The notes under the pieces are model-generated. The model saw only the letters and a list, made by a program, of their open reading frames with translations. It had not been told where the DNA came from and made no database searches. A stretch of DNA of 64,000 nt, taken from the NCBI GenBank assembly GCA_029964075.1, contig CM057136.1, positions 1,922,001-1,986,000 of the forward strand. Reading direction: 5' to 3'. The DNA comes from Patiria pectinifera (Eukaryota; Echinodermata; Asteroidea; Valvatida; Asterinidae). Of the stretch, positions 35,378 through 47,990 are shown piece by piece. How positions within the stretch are numbered: the stretch's first letter is position 1; each line of letters opens with the position of its first letter. The translations under genes and the position numbers were made by a program.

Positions 35378-36275
35378 ATTGCAGTTTTTGTTCACTCACC
35401 TGTAGTTGGATTGAGCAGGGTTAGGTGGGTTTTTTTTGGACGACTGGGGATCATTGATCTTGGGCTGAAAGGGTAAAAATAACCTTTTAGTACTTGGCTG
35501 AAAGGATTGAACACCCTTTTCATTTGGCGTAAAGGGTGTATAACATTTCTTTGTTGTGACGTCATTGTCTGTTGAAAGGGGAGATCGTGACCATTCAGGA
35601 CCTACCTTTGAACTTTGCCAAATCTTTTCAGCTCTTATTTGATATCACCAAATAGTGCTCAGCCATCCACACATTGCACGCATGGTTTGTCAATAATTGG
35701 TGTAATTTGCTTTTGAGCAGAAAATTATGTCAAAAAGCGTGCCTCTTTAAAGTTGCATTCCCCCATGCCATTTTCGAGATTCGTCTGGGACAAAAATCGA
35801 GTTACATGTATTTTTAAATGGCTATTTTCCATGCAATCTTATCTACTTATGAATAAAAAGAAAACAAATGCGCACACGTTCGTTTTTATGTAGTCGTGGA
35901 ATAATGTACAATTTTTCGTATCATTTTGCCGCCTGAATTCAGGTGCCTGATTGTAGGCTGGTTCCCACCACCCTATTGCATTCGATAATGCAGGGACCGG
36001 GACCAGTCCACTAGCTGTGCGAACGCAAGAGATCGAGCAAGCCAAATAAAAGCCTTGTTTTAGAGAGTTATAGACACCTGTAGATAAAAAGGCCGTTTTC
36101 TCCGTATTTTTATATATTTGTTGAAAATTCGTGAGAACAAAAAATGAATTTCTTAAAAAGCACAAACAAAGAGAGCAAGTTTAAAGAACTATCTGCTCAG
36201 GGAGAGGTGTGCTGAGATAATCCTTAAACTAGATATTCATGTTTAGATGAGTGTTTTTTACTGGCTTGTTCATAA

Positions 36276-36523
36276 CAAGGGCGGATCCAAGGGCCAACGG
36301 GGACCAAGCCCCCCCCCCCCCCTCCCTCCCTTCAAAACGAAGCCAATGGGGTTTTTTAAGTTACATTGCCCTAAAGGCAGACACTGCGTCCACCGACATC
36401 TTTTCCTCAAAGTGATTTGGTTTAAATGGTCAGAAATTGCCGTAATATTTTGGACCCACTTTTGGGGGGACCAAAACATTTTCGGCCCCCCAAGAAACTT
36501 GGGTTCAGGATCATCCGCCCTTG
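36276..36523. mobile_element. 248-bp hAT miniature element with 8-bp target duplication
   Basis: Starts CAAGGGCGGATCC, ends GGATCATCCGCCCTTG. GTTCATAA is duplicated exactly at 36268-36275 and 36524-36531. C- and G-runs lie just inside the ends. No coding capacity. Confidence 0.85.
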
Positions 36524-38439
36524 GTTCATAATAATCAACTTTGACAGACGTGTGCGTTAACGGGACATGCAGTTTAAGCAACTTTTCCAGGGTCTCCATA
36601 TACCATATTATTTTTGGTTTATTGACTATTTTGTTTAGTGGACCAACATGCAAAATTTCCGCTTGAGTGTTTGCTCTGAATTCTTACGCCATGGGAACTA
36701 GACCCGCCCTGTTTATTTTGTTAAGTTTCTTCGCATGCAGTTTTAATAATTGTTTAAGACCAGAAGTGATAACAAATGCAATGGCATCAAACCTGTAAAG
36801 TTTGTGTTTATAATTACCGGGGTTAATTAAGTTTTAGTTCTCGATTTTTACCGAGCGCGTATGAATAATAAGTGTCTTTGTACTGCGGTGCTTTTTCGGT
36901 TCGTGGACCGTATACTTACAGTCCTTGATCATTGGGCGGCGGCAAACACTCGGGGGAAAAGTCTGTCGTTATATTTTGCTTCTATTGTGGTTAGTCTTGT
37001 CACTTATGAGAGCTCCACCTTGATTTGAGTCTACGGTGAGTATTCCACTTCTTGTAGTGAGTTTCAATCTGAGTAATTTCCAGGGACTTCATTTATATAA
37101 TGTTTATATAATGATCTTTGGCGATAGAAGCCTTCAAAAACCCTTGACTTCAATGACACGCCACGCCGTGACCATGAGATTTTACGCTGTCAGTGCTAGC
37201 CGTGACCAAGGCGTTGGGCTTATCGATTCGCCGATAAAAAAAAATCGCCGTTAAGAAAATCCCTAATCAACTTGGCAAGGCATAATTGCGTGCACATATC
37301 GATGCCCGTACGCTGCTAGTGAGAAAGTAACTTGTACTGTACAGCAAGGCAGGCTATGCTTGTACGTACGCGTAACCCAACAGTTGGACAGGCTATGTTA
37401 GTGCATGTCGCCTACACATTATCATATAACGACCTTGAATACATGTACTTTGTGTAGCCTGTACAGGGCGACCTAAAAAAATGCAACCCTACAACATTTG
37501 CCTTTAAAAAAAATAAATAGCCTTGTTCAATGCGGTCTCTCGGCTTTTTGTCGAAGGGCGATAATCGGGCCCTGCACCCACAATCAACGCGGCTACGTGC
37601 GTGTACCACCGACCCTTGTCCGTACGAACGGTTCGGTACTAACACAACCAGCAAGCACACACGCATGAGTACGGACTGTACGCATGGTGTAAGGGGCCAT
37701 TCCGAATTTTCAATGTTTTAAAATTTCGACTTTTTTTCCAAATTATTTTGACCCACCCACCCACCCCTAATTTCGATTAATAAAAAACTGAACATGTACA
37801 TGTACATGCACTTGCATGTACGTGCACATGTACACCCACACCATGTACATGTGTGTCTAGTTCAGTGACGGCGTGAAGTTGTCGGTCTTCCTCTTTTATG
37901 TGATAAAATATGTGATACCTCACCAAGTATCTTTTAACGAAATTCAATCAGAATATTTATCAATTTTTAAAAAAAAATGTAGTTGTTGTGTTACTTGTTG
38001 GTGTCCCTGCCACACTGTACGATGGTGTAGCCGTGCGTTATGCACGTGGATCGTTTACTTTCGTTTTGACGGGGACTTTACTGAATAGAGTCTGGTGACT
38101 CTACATAGAAATTTCTTTGAATTAAAGTCGAATCATCCATGTGCACTTGTTATGCAAAGCAGGGGCAGTGGTTCAAGGATATCTATGTCGACTTGCAGAA
38201 CGTGTGCAAGAACGCGACTTGAATGCTTTTATGTGTTCACAATACAACAACGCTGTTTAGTTATTTCAATGTGGGACACAGTGAGAAATTTTGGAATCAT
38301 AATGGCGTCAGCGATACTTGCTGGGGAGCTCTTGCGTACGACTTTCTTATCGCCCCCCATGACCCATGACCTTATCGCCCCCCAGTCGCCTCCCCCACTG
38401 AGATTTTGAGTTTCTAACAAAATTATCATTGATCTACAT

Positions 38440-38510
38440 GCCGCCCCCCCCCCCTGAAAAATTGCAGCCCCCACCGCCCCCACTGAAAAATTCCTGGCTA
38501 CGCCACTGAC
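38440..38510 (-). mobile_element. hAT terminal fragment
   Basis: On the minus strand CAGTGGCGTAGCCAGGAATT is the common end of hAT elements in many animals. The partner end was not found. Confidence 0.4.
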
Positions 38511-38837
38511 AGTACATACAGGGGACGAAGTTGGAAAAGAAACACGCATCGCGAATTCGGAACGTTTGCGCGTAGTTTTTTTTCCATGGAAAGTGAATTT
38601 CGATTTTCAATTATTTAGCTTGACCCACCCACCCACAATTTGGAAAAAAGATCGAAATTTTAAAACATTGAAAATTCTGAATGGCCCTTAATAAGGCAGG
38701 AAATGTAGGCCTACTGTGTTCTGCGTGTGGGTGTACGTACGTACGTGTGGGGGATATACGCGCCGCGTGGCCTGTTACGCGGACTAGCTCATGCATGTAC
38801 TGTGTGTGCATGGCTGTTGTACGAGTACGTGTGTGTA

Positions 38838-38996
38838 TATAGACCGCTTGCAGACGCGTTCGATAATCGACGCGCGAAGGCGCGCGACGCCATGTTGTGG
38901 GACAAGCGCATTTCTATCCATGCACATTTTGTCCCACAACATGGCGTCGCGCACCTTCGTGCGTCAATTATCGAACGCGTCTGCAAGCGGTCTATA
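38838..38996. mobile_element. 159-bp palindromic miniature element, TA-edged
   Basis: Arms of about 70 bp (TATAGACCGCTTGCAGACGC and complement) with only a few mismatches, joined by a short loop. It lies inside the 1.96-kb foldback. TA at both tips suggests a Tc1/mariner-type target. Confidence 0.75.
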
Positions 38997-39706
38997 CGTG
39001 CGTACGTACAAGCATAGCCTTGCTGTACGGTACAAGTTACTTTCTCACTAGCAGCGTACGGGCATCGATATGTGCACGCAATTATGCCTTGCCAAGTTGA
39101 TTAGGGATTTTCTTATCGGCGATTTTTTTTTATCGGCGAATCGATAAGCCCAACGCCTTGGTCAAGGCTAAGAAAAAAGGGATCGTTCGATTTTTATGTT
39201 TTGGGTATCAGATTAAAGCTGAGAGCTTTTTCTTCCAAATACTGAAAAAGAAATCTTGGAAATAGCACTTTGGGTTGCTGAGAAAATACTAACTATAAAA
39301 AGTAGTCATTTTTCATCATGTTTACACCAAAAAAGTACATGTACCACAGTATTAAAGGAAGGGATTTTCACTGTATTTTGTGCATGTCCTAATCCGAACA
39401 ACGCCGCACAAGAGTACAGTGAATTCAATGGAAATACCATTTATTTTCCACTTGAACAGGTATCTCATCCTTTCTAGTTTAAACCCTTTCAGCATCATAA
39501 TATGTCAAAATACCAAAGAAATCGCACAAATGAAGGATAATTGCATAGTAGGCTTACAGTTAAATGTTTCCCAGGTTGAAGTACTTGTGTTCAGGATGAA
39601 AAATTACTACTTTTACGTCCTTTTACAATTCTTTTCTCCACCTTGTAAAGGTCTGTCATTATAGAACGATCATCCCTTTTGAAGAGTGACCTTATACTTG
39701 GTGAAC

Positions 39707-39901
39707 ATGATGAAGCAGGGAGTTGTCTTCATTTTCCTGTTGATGTTACTTCTGCTACCCAGTCCTGGTGGTGGGTATATTCTTTCAGACGTAGACCAAG
39801 TAATAGCTTCTCGCCTGGGCTTTTTGAAGAAAAAAAAGGAAAAGGAAGTAGACGGCCCCTCCGAATATTCGAATTCGAAAATAAATGATTTGAGTAGTTG
39901 A
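39707..39901 (+). CDS. Possible first exon encoding a signal peptide
   Basis: ATG ATG at 39707 opens a strongly hydrophobic start, MMKQGVVFIFLLMLLLLPS, followed by PGGG, which has the n-, h- and c-region layout of a secretory signal. The frame stays open to 39901, but the later part is lysine-rich and unconvincing. Possible donors lie at the GGTGGTGGGTATAT stretch (about 39,772-39,782). It could start the membrane-protein gene whose end is at 43,261. No splice chain proves this, and chance hydrophobic ORFs are common in AT-rich DNA. Confidence 0.25.
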   Translation: MMKQGVVFIFLLMLLLLPSPGGGYILSDVDQVIASRLGFLKKKKEKEVDGPSEYSNSKINDLSS

Positions 39902-40690
39902 TAATCGATCCAATATAATTTTGGCACAACCCTACCATTTTTCCCATAGATTGGGGGCCCAAGAATCTTGGGGGGGGGGAGCCAAAAGGACATCTCCGAC
40001 GAGATGCGGATTTTCTTCCGACATGCTGATCGATATGTCGAGTTCAAGAGTTAAATAATGTACCGTCTTCGCTCTTTGACGAAATTAGATTTTAAATCAT
40101 AACGAATTCGAAGTACGAGTGTTTCACAACAGAAAGTGTGATCTGAGATTTGGTTTATTTCCCCTCTATTTTCAGGCCTCTATAACCCTCTGAAAATATA
40201 GAGTTTATTTTAGATTGTTTGTTCGCACATGCGGGTCTCGCCAGTGGGTTGACTGGTTCCCATCCCTTCAATTATAAAAGGGGCGACAACCAGTCTATCC
40301 AGCGAGGCGGCAAAGAATTCGACATATTTCAATTAATTATTCCTTTTATAGTAATTGTGGGCCATTTCTTTATTTTATTTTTTTCGTTCAATGTCTCATT
40401 CAAAAGTTAGTAACTTTTGTATTGCTTTTAAAGCATTAAACAAATGTTATTTTTCGGGTTGAAACTCGGAAAAAATATATATCTAGCATCTTTAAAGGGC
40501 ATGTGATGTTTTTGTTCTGCTTGAAAAGAAAATTCTAGATTTAAGGAGTCGTTGGGGTGTTGGGCTGTTTATTTGTTTGTTTTTCTTTGTTTCTTTGAGT
40601 GTTTTTAAACTCTCCTCAAAGCTTGAAACCTAATCTAAACATTCAAATAAGATTGGCCATTTTCCTCACTTCAAAAAAAAAAAAATCCAG

Positions 40691-40747
40691 AATGCTTTGC
40701 AAGACGAAGACGCCGATCATCTGTAAAAGCCCCAAAGCCAACTACAT
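40691..40747 (+). CDS. Possible small internal exon
   Basis: A 57-bp stretch bounded by a good acceptor (AATCCAG) and a consensus donor (GTAAGTAG). In one frame it encodes a short basic Cys-containing segment beginning MLCKTKTPIICK and is free of stops. It lies between the candidate signal exon at 39.7 kb and the membrane exon at 42.2 kb. It ends in phase 2, so at least one more exon would be needed before 42,204. Weak evidence. Confidence 0.2.
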
Positions 40748-40929
40748 GTAAGTAGCCTTCGGTGTTTAAAGTAAGTTTCTTGGGTTTTTTCCCCTTTTCA
40801 TGTTTTTCAAGCTATTAGTCACTGGTGCCCTACATCAAGCGTGCCAGTTACAGGGCAGCGCAGTGGAAGAGGTCAGATGTGCCATCGAGGAAATTCTCTC
40901 TCTATATAGAGAGCACATGGCTACATTAT

Positions 40930-41990
40930 TTGGCTGATTTTTTTAGGTTTTTTTACCAATAAGTCGGCCACATTGTTTGGCATATTTGCCGCCATATTGG
41001 CCGCCATTTTTAATTTGAAGCATGATAGCAAAAAAGGGATACCAGAAATGAATTAGCGAGGGTAAAAAAAACTATAACTTAAAGCGTATTTATAATTTCA
41101 TCATATTATTAGGCTGATAAATCACTTTTCCATTTTTTTATAAGTGGTTATACAAGGAAGACAGATCCAGATAATGTGCAATGAAGTTTCAAATACACAA
41201 TCTCAACTTTCACTTATACATTTTTGGCCAATATATGGCTATTCTCAAATTTGACAATTTTTGGCAGCCATATTGGCAGCCATCTTGAATTTGGTTCATG
41301 GTTGCAAAACAAAAGAATGCATGAAATGAATTTGGCAGGGTTGAAAGCATACCCCGGTATATCTAATAATTAAATATATGCATTCATCATATTATTTGGC
41401 TGATATATATTATTTTCCTCACATTGACCACTTTTGGCGGCCATATTGGCGGCCATCCTGTCTGCCATCTTGAATTTGAAACTCGTTAACAAAAAAGGAT
41501 ACAAGAAATGAATTTGCAAGGGTAAAAAATATAACCAAACAATTTACTGATGCTTTTATCACATTATTTGACTGATAGGCTATGTGAGGTTTTTACATTT
41601 TTGTACCAATTAGGTGGCCATATTGGCTGCCATATTTGTAGCCATATTGGCCGCCATTTTGAATTTGAAGCATGAAGCAAAAAAGGAGTGAATTTGCGAG
41701 GGGCAAAACATATAACTAACAATTTTACTTATGAATTTATCATATTATTAGGCTGATATATGACTTTTTCCATTTTATTTACCAAAATGGCGGCCATATT
41801 GGCCACCAAAGTGGCCGCCATCTTGAATTTGAAGAATGAGAGCAGAAAGGGATACCAGAATTGAGTTTTTGAGGTCACATATAACTAACTATTTTATTTA
41901 TGCTTTTGTCAAACTATTTGTCTGATATATGTCGTTTTCCAGTTTTGCGGCCATATTGGCTGCCATCTTGGATATCTCCAGATCATCGGA
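40930..41990 (+). repeat. Tandem array of about 175-bp units with YY1-like motifs
   Basis: Six diverged units, each with a GGCTGATATATG-type segment, one or more GGCCATATTGG motifs and a (G/A)CCATCTTGAATTTGAA segment. GCCGCCATCTT is the complement of the YY1 consensus AAGATGGCGGC. Unit spacing is about 170-180 bp, with one gap of about 287 bp. Confidence 0.75.
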
Positions 41991-42203
41991 TCTTTTAACT
42001 GTTAACATCCAAAATGTGTTTTAGGACCTTAAAAGGCACCCCCAAAAATGGTGTAGGTTAGTTGGGGGGGGCGGTGCACGGGGGGTCGGTCCCCCATAGA
42101 TACTCCCCTAATAGGCTAGCCAATACGCTGACCGTGTGCCAAACCAAACTATGGGACCACTTCTTATTGGGCTCGCTTTATTTTCTTGTTTTCATGACTA
42201 CAG

Positions 42204-43261
42204 CTGATACTCAGAGCTATAAGATGTTTGGCGCTGGTGGCGCTTTCCTCGTGTTAGTCGTTCTTGCTGTGGGTGGTGTCTGCTGGTTAGTATTATCAAA
42301 GATCCTATCCGGTTTGTAAGTGTGACGTCATCTCAACTTAGCCATGATGGTGTAGCTTGGCACCAATAGAACCGGAAGTTAACGCAACTTGAGTGTTTAT
42401 CCAATGGGCGCTCGTAATCAGTGGTGCGTGCGCGTGTATAACGAAGTCACTTACGAACCGGATAAGGGAAGATAGGACTCTTGGTATATTTTTGTACGGT
42501 GACCTATAAAACACGATGACGTCATCAAATCGGGCTATGGGAAAGGGCGCCCCGCGCCGGACGGTAGGTAGGTAAACGTGCGTACGGCTACGCAGAATCT
42601 ACACTTGAATTAATATTCAAGCGGGATTTTCATTGAAAAAAACTTCGAGAAATGAATTAAACAAGTGCGAGTGCTCAGTTAGCTCTGGCCGTCTTGCATG
42701 AAATCTATCAAAATGATCCCTGCCACAGAGCTTAAAAACGCGATGCGACGTTCCAAAACTTCAAGTTCCAAAACTGAAGATTTTAACTCTCTTTAGATTC
42801 AACATGGCCGACCTGTGAATTAGTCTGGTTCTCTGTCCCCATTGTCCTTTGGACTATATGCATTAGGGCCGGGAAACAGTTTACTTGTGAATAAGGCCCA
42901 TTGGGCCCGCCCAACGCGCACGTGGGCAGCTGTGATTGGTCAAAACTTATCAATGGGCGTGGCTTAGTAAAGCTTCGAGGTATCATTGGCTGTTTTGTTA
43001 TAAGGCGGATTATTTAAACTTCCTCAGGCACAAGTTGCACTGCGAGTCACAGCTTAATGTTTTCTTGTGAGGTGCTTCGATATGTGGTTTCGTATGTGAT
43101 AGGTATAAGTGAACTATGAATGATGCCATTATGAGCTGGAGTTTAATGGTCTCGTTTTGCGCAGGCGGAAGCGGACCAAGCAACTCACTACTACCGCACC
43201 GGCGTCCAACAACGAGAATGCCGAGATGGCGGACGACGATGAACCTGATCCCGAGATGTGA
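42204..43261 (+). CDS. C-terminal two exons of an unidentified single-pass membrane protein
   Basis: Two exons fit each other: 42204-42285 (acceptor CTACAG, donor GTTAGT) and 43165-43261 (acceptor TTTGCGCAG, stop TGA). The junction rebuilds a Trp codon (TG|G). The first exon encodes DTQSYKMFG followed by a hydrophobic helix, GGAFLVLVVLAVGGVCW. The second begins RKRTK, a stop-transfer charge cluster, and ends in a 31-residue acidic cytosolic tail (NAEMADDDEPDPEM). This is a type I topology, with the extracellular part encoded upstream. I do not recognise the family. Upstream exons must end in phase 1. Candidates are discussed in separate entries at 39.7 and 40.7 kb, but neither can be joined directly with confidence. 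Confidence 0.5.
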
Positions 43262-43639
43262 ACGGCGGCAGATTTGGACAGGGATCGAGCGAGCCTCATA
43301 TATTCCCCGGAAACCGGCTCTTGTCTTACTTGATAATGATTTTATGTTATTGGCTCTTTGTTTATTTTGCACACAAGTAGCTTTAGGCCTAGCATTCGTC
43401 TCTATAATGTCTCTTCGCTGTCTTTGAATTGATATTTTCGTCCGTAGATGATATTTTCTTTTTTCCCTGGAACATTTTTCTTACGAAATGATAAATATTA
43501 GATCGTTAAATTTCATACCCCTTTTTTCTTCCAAAAATGATTTTTCTCCTCTCCTAACGAAATTCTAAATTTTATGTTTGATTTCAACGAACTTCTTCGC
43601 ATGAAAATGGGCTCCCAAAACGTTCTGTTATAGACCTTT

Positions 43640-43815
43640 ATCATGCTGCCACCATTTCAGTCATGTTCCCTGTATCCAATAACAGCACTGAATGATAATG
43701 TGGGTGTTTTTTTTGGGGGGGGGGGGGACAAAAAGGAACCAGACTATTTTTCCTTCCAGCCTCGCTTTGGTTACGTTGATTTAAATGGGGAAAAATCAAG
43801 ATGGCCGCAACATGA
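43640..43815 (+). repeat. Dispersed 175-bp repeat, second copy
   Basis: CCTTTATCATGCTGCCACCA through AAGATGGCCGCAACATGATG matches, in opposite orientation, the segment at about 24,010-24,172. A G-run has expanded near 43,716-43,728. Confidence 0.7.
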
Positions 43816-44908
43816 TGATGGTCTTTACAACGAAGTGCATGGAAGAATCCTTTTCACAATTATTATGGCGATTGGCTTGAGAACTACTTTTACGGGTGAC
43901 ATCACTACTGGAGGGGAAACACATGCTAACGTCATTGGTTATTCACCCCAGAAATTGAACAGAAAGAGGGTCAATCAACCTTTAATTAATGTGTGTCTCA
44001 AACACTGTGAGAGTCTCAACCTTCAAGGTATGAGTAGAGATTTCCCCCGATTTTGTTTTTATTTTTGAAGTGAGATCGTTTATTTTTTGACGCAGTGGCG
44101 ATTTGTGTTGGTCTGCATCTCGAATGCGAGGATCCTGCATGGACCGTGTTCTCTGAATGTATTTTATAAACTGTGAACTGTTGAATGGGATGGTGCCAGA
44201 CTATTTATGCATACTAGCCTCACTTTCGTTTTTTTTTTAAATGTGGCTTAAAACATTAGGATATGTTTGATCACAAATTTTCAATTATTCATCAGAGCAG
44301 ACTGGTATTAATTTGTAATGAACTTTATATCATTGCTTTCATTTCTCTTCGCAAGTTCCAAAAATGAACAATATCGCTTCAATTTAATATGGCCGACTCG
44401 TGAATGAAGCCCATGGCAATTTCACGAGCAATAGTCGCAGTCGAATACTTGTCTTTTTTCCCAGTAAAATGTGACCTGCCATATCTTAATGAGGAATAAC
44501 CCCTACCTTTGACTTTTCAAGCTACATAGATCATAAAGCGCAAATCAATTGGCTTTCCAATAATACCAAGTTTATTTCTGTAGCTTAATTGTTTTCCAAA
44601 GATATACCGCAGGAACTTCAACAGTGTCCCTCCGTCGGCCTCATTTCGAGAAGAACGACTTTGAAAAAAAAAAAGATATGAATTGCGCTGCCACCGGCAG
44701 TGAAAAACGTTCTTCAGTTCTTCCACTTTGGGGGTATTTTTATCCAACAATAATGCATAGCGCAAGTATGAATCTTGAATACCTTGGCTACTCACACAAA
44801 AATATCGATTTTGACATGGTTTTTCTAGTATCCGACTTCGTTGATTACTCAAAACAAGGTACATGTATTGGGGAACATTCTTCATTTTGCCACAGTAGGT
44901 CACAAATA

Positions 44909-45408
44909 CTCCTAGAACTATGAGGGTGCAGACCAGTAAATCGGTCCGAAATTGCCTGCGCCTGCCAAATCACAATTTGTATGCCCTCAAAATCTTCGGT
45001 ATTTGAGCATGCTGTGGGCCATGAACTTGAGGGATTGTAAAAAATATGGGTGGAAGCCGTGCACAGGACTGGGAGCTTGCAGTTCTGTGTAATTTTGATG
45101 TAATTTGGACCCTAAAAGCGCTCTAATTTGCAATGGAGTGTAGGCATCGTTTTTCAAAATGGCGATGGGCTTCAGGACTGTTTTCAGGGGTGATCATCTT
45201 CAGATGGAAATTTCTCCTAAAAGTCATCAGTTGACCCCCCAAAAATTGAAAAGAAAATGAAAGATGATGAAATAAGCTTTAATTTGATGTGTGTCTCGAA
45301 CACCTTGGAGAGTTGTGAGTATTTCTCCCGAATTTTTGAAGTGGGATCATTTACCATTGGGTTCTATGGAAGTTTATTTACTGGTCTGCTACCATGAGGC
45401 TCCACGTA
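44909..45408. mobile_element. Element related to the 27.5-kb foldback
   Basis: ACTCCTAGAACTATGAGG begins the left side, as in the 27,460 element, and is followed by GCAGACCAGTAAAT, which returns inverted near 45,377-45,395 beside ATGAGGCTCCACG. The middle is unrelated. Confidence 0.5.
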
Positions 45409-45564
45409 GTGCCTTCATCAATTTCAGCACTGTGTAAAGTAAGTTGTATGAAATCCTTCATGTTGTGAAAAAAAGGTTGCAGTTGCATTGGAATCATTTG
45501 CCTGGCTACCAGTCATCATGGCAAGACGTTTCCAATCGAATCCCAAACCACTATAGTCTTTTAA

Positions 45565-45981
45565 CTCTAAAAGGGCCAGGGCGGAATCCGCCCCCCCCCC
45601 TCGACTTTTTCCGCGATAGCCTTGGAAAAAAAATCGCGGCTCGAGCTGTTATGACTTTTTAGCCTCGAGCCTTGCGCATCTTTTGATACCAAAATCATAA
45701 AATGCGCCGTGAAAACTGAATTTTCCCATATACATGTACGTCGTGTACACAGAGCAGAAATACCATTCGTACATATGAATAATTAATTAGCCATAATTCC
45801 AAAACCCTTAATTAGCCATAATTCCAAAACCCTTTGACCATTTGGTCATGAAATTTCTTGGGTATGCTTATGAAGAGTTGCTTTATGCATGTACCGAGTT
45901 TCAAAAGTTTTCGTCACTCGATGGCCGAGATCTATCCGCCCCCGGCTGAGAGATGGTCAAAATAACCCGGCCCTTTTAGGG
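45565..45981. mobile_element. TTAA-flanked miniature element (piggyBac-like)
   Basis: Ends CTCTAAAAGGGCC and GGCCCTTTTAGGG are inverted and bounded by TTAA (45561-45564, 45982-45985). 417 bp, no ORF. Confidence 0.75.
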
Positions 45982-46399
45982 TTAAACAGGGTTTGTGTTT
46001 TCATTCGAACTCGATTGGTATCCTACTGTATTTCATTTTGTTGAGGGGAAACCAGCAAATATTAATCACCGGCTCTTTAAATATGTAAATTGTAAACCCG
46101 AAGGTTGTCAAGGTTTTGTCATGAGGCATTGCCTTTCTGTATTTTTGGGGGGAAAAGAGGAAACATTAGAAATCATACTCTTTCATTCACATGATAACGA
46201 TCCACTTTATTGTTGTTAATAATTACAACAACTTCCAATTCTATTACTGGAGTTAAAGCTAACAATAACACTTCTCTCACTTCAAAATTTGGAACATTTT
46301 GTTTTTGGTGTTTCTAATTTATACGTGTTGAGAAAAATATATATTTCTTGCTAAAGTTGTTATCATTGTCATTCATCCCAAAAAGTAATATACCTGGCA

Positions 46400-46655
46400 G
46401 TGCTGGCGGAACACTTTTGAAAGTGCGTGTGTGTGGGGGCAAAGCACGGCCAGTGCCGTCTGGCTGTCGCACATTCGGAAAGCGGGGGGGGGGGGGTTAA
46501 ACCTCATTCATCAATAGGGGCGCCTTTTTTCAAGGGTACGCTATTGTGGGACGAATCAAGAGTGGGGGGCCATGCCCCCCCCCCCCCCCCCCCAGGGGAA
46601 AAGGGGGGGGGGGGCAACGGCCCAAACCCCGGTTGCCGCCACCAGTGCCTGGAAA
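46400..46655. mobile_element. Possible hAT-like miniature element
   Basis: CAGTGCTGGCGGAA and, inverted, CCGCCACCAGTG lie at the ends, with G- and C-runs inside. The 8-bp flanks do not match, so the call is tentative. Confidence 0.35.
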
Positions 46656-46967
46656 TCTACCATATTATTTTCAACAAACTTATTTTGATTAAAGATAGTT
46701 CTTGTACCAAACACCCCTCAAAATTATTCCGTCTAGCTTGCTGTCAAATCGAAGAAATCAAGACTGTAGATGATTTCCAACGATCAGTCAATTGACTGAT
46801 TTTTTATATTAATAAAGAGTGCTCGTTTTAATAAACGAAATCGTGTTTCGTGATCAAACGGTTGTGCATGATTTTTCACTGTTTTCTCGAAAAGTGTGAA
46901 ATCGACCGAGCAGAAATTTCAACAGGTTAGGTTTTGAGCATTCTTCTTTGGATTTCGAGTATTGTTA

Positions 46968-47262
46968 TTACCTTCACCAAGGAGGTTATGTTTTCATCGG
47001 ATTTGGTTAGTTTGTTTGTTGGTTGGTAAGTTGGTTTGTTGGTTTGTTGGTTTGTCTGTTAACAAGATAACTCAAAAAGTATGATGGGCGGATTTGCACA
47101 TTTTTTTAGGGGTGGTCCTTGTAGGTCCTTGGTCTAAATCGATTAGATTTTGGATGTGATCCGGAACTGGGTCTGGATCCAGTTTTTTTTTTGGAGGATT
47201 CTTCACCATTTATGCGAGTATTGTTTAGCCTTGGCGGAGGTTTGCGCTCTCAGTGATTTCTA
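46968..47262 (+). repeat. Dispersed 'CACCAAGGAGGTTATG' repeat
   Basis: Begins TACCTTCACCAAGGAGGTTA, runs through GGTTTGTTGG repeats and ends CTTGGCGGAGGTTTGCGCTC. The CCAAGGAGG and CTTGGCGGAGG motifs at the two ends are those of an interspersed repeat that I recall from several marine invertebrate genomes. Confidence 0.5.
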
Positions 47263-47591
47263 GTTTATTTTGGAAACGAAAATTGAACAAAACGATGATA
47301 ATGAGCCGAATTTCTGGTTTTCGGCTGTGCGGTAATTGACCAACAGAGGGCGCCGTGCTGTTTCAGTTGAAAAATAAACCGCGCCTGCTCCACTCTCTCT
47401 CTTCCACATTGATGGCCGTTCGGATGCCGTATTTTCTACCGGAGACTGCAGGAAAACATCGCCAAAAAACATCATTTCGACCGTAGGAGACCGATACACT
47501 CGCACCTGGAATCCAACGGGACTGGATGTTGTTTCAGTAGGCTGTTAAAATCAGGCTGTAAGCTGTTTCCTGAGTAACAAACGGTGGAAAA

Positions 47592-47612
47592 TTGAGATGG
47601 ATTCGAAGTTGA
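47592..47612 (+). CDS. Possible first coding exon (MDSKLNT) with donor
   Basis: ATGGATTCGAAGTTGAATACG precedes a consensus donor (GTAAGG). It follows about 250 bp of relatively GC-rich sequence that looks like a 5' leader and contains in-frame stops. No convincing second exon was found in the remaining 16 kb. A short stretch after the acceptor at 51,222 is in phase but hits a stop after 15 codons. Confidence 0.2.
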   Translation: MRWIRS

Positions 47613-47990
47613 ATACGGTAAGGTTTTCGTTTGGTTGTGTGTTGTGTTGAATTATTTATTGACAAGATCGTAAAACCCACGCTATATGTTGTGTGTGTGT
47701 TTGGCTGGGCTCGAAAAGAGGCGGGGCTTACATTTTCATTTTGGCACATTATGATTTACCAGGAAAGTGTGCTGCGGTTTTGCTTGTTCTTTTTTCTGCC
47801 AACACCAACAAGGGACTTATTTTCAGAGTAATATTGTAAACCATATCAAGCTGTTTCTGCCGTTGATTTTTGTGTTGCACTTGCAACAGTGAAAATGTAG
47901 TTTAGGATGCCTCTGTGATTTGTTTTACTAATGACAGTTTTATCCAAAACTGACTTTATTATGATGACAATCAATTCCAAATGACGGAAA

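Larger units (their letters stand above)
37203..39164. mobile_element. 1.96-kb element with about 170-bp inverted ends
   Basis: TGACCAAGGCGTTGGGCTTA at 37203 and its complement ending at 39164 begin arms of about 170 bp that include TCGATTCGCCGATAAAAA and CAAGGCATAATTGCGTGC. A second inverted pair lies inside (about 37,690 and 38,690; GACCCACCCACCCAC core). No transposase ORF; the interior carries at least one later insertion. Confidence 0.65.

Noticed and set aside
43643-44068. 141-codon plus-strand ORF
   Set aside because: Its first third is the dispersed repeat shared with 24.0 kb, crossed by an expanded G-run; not a conserved protein.
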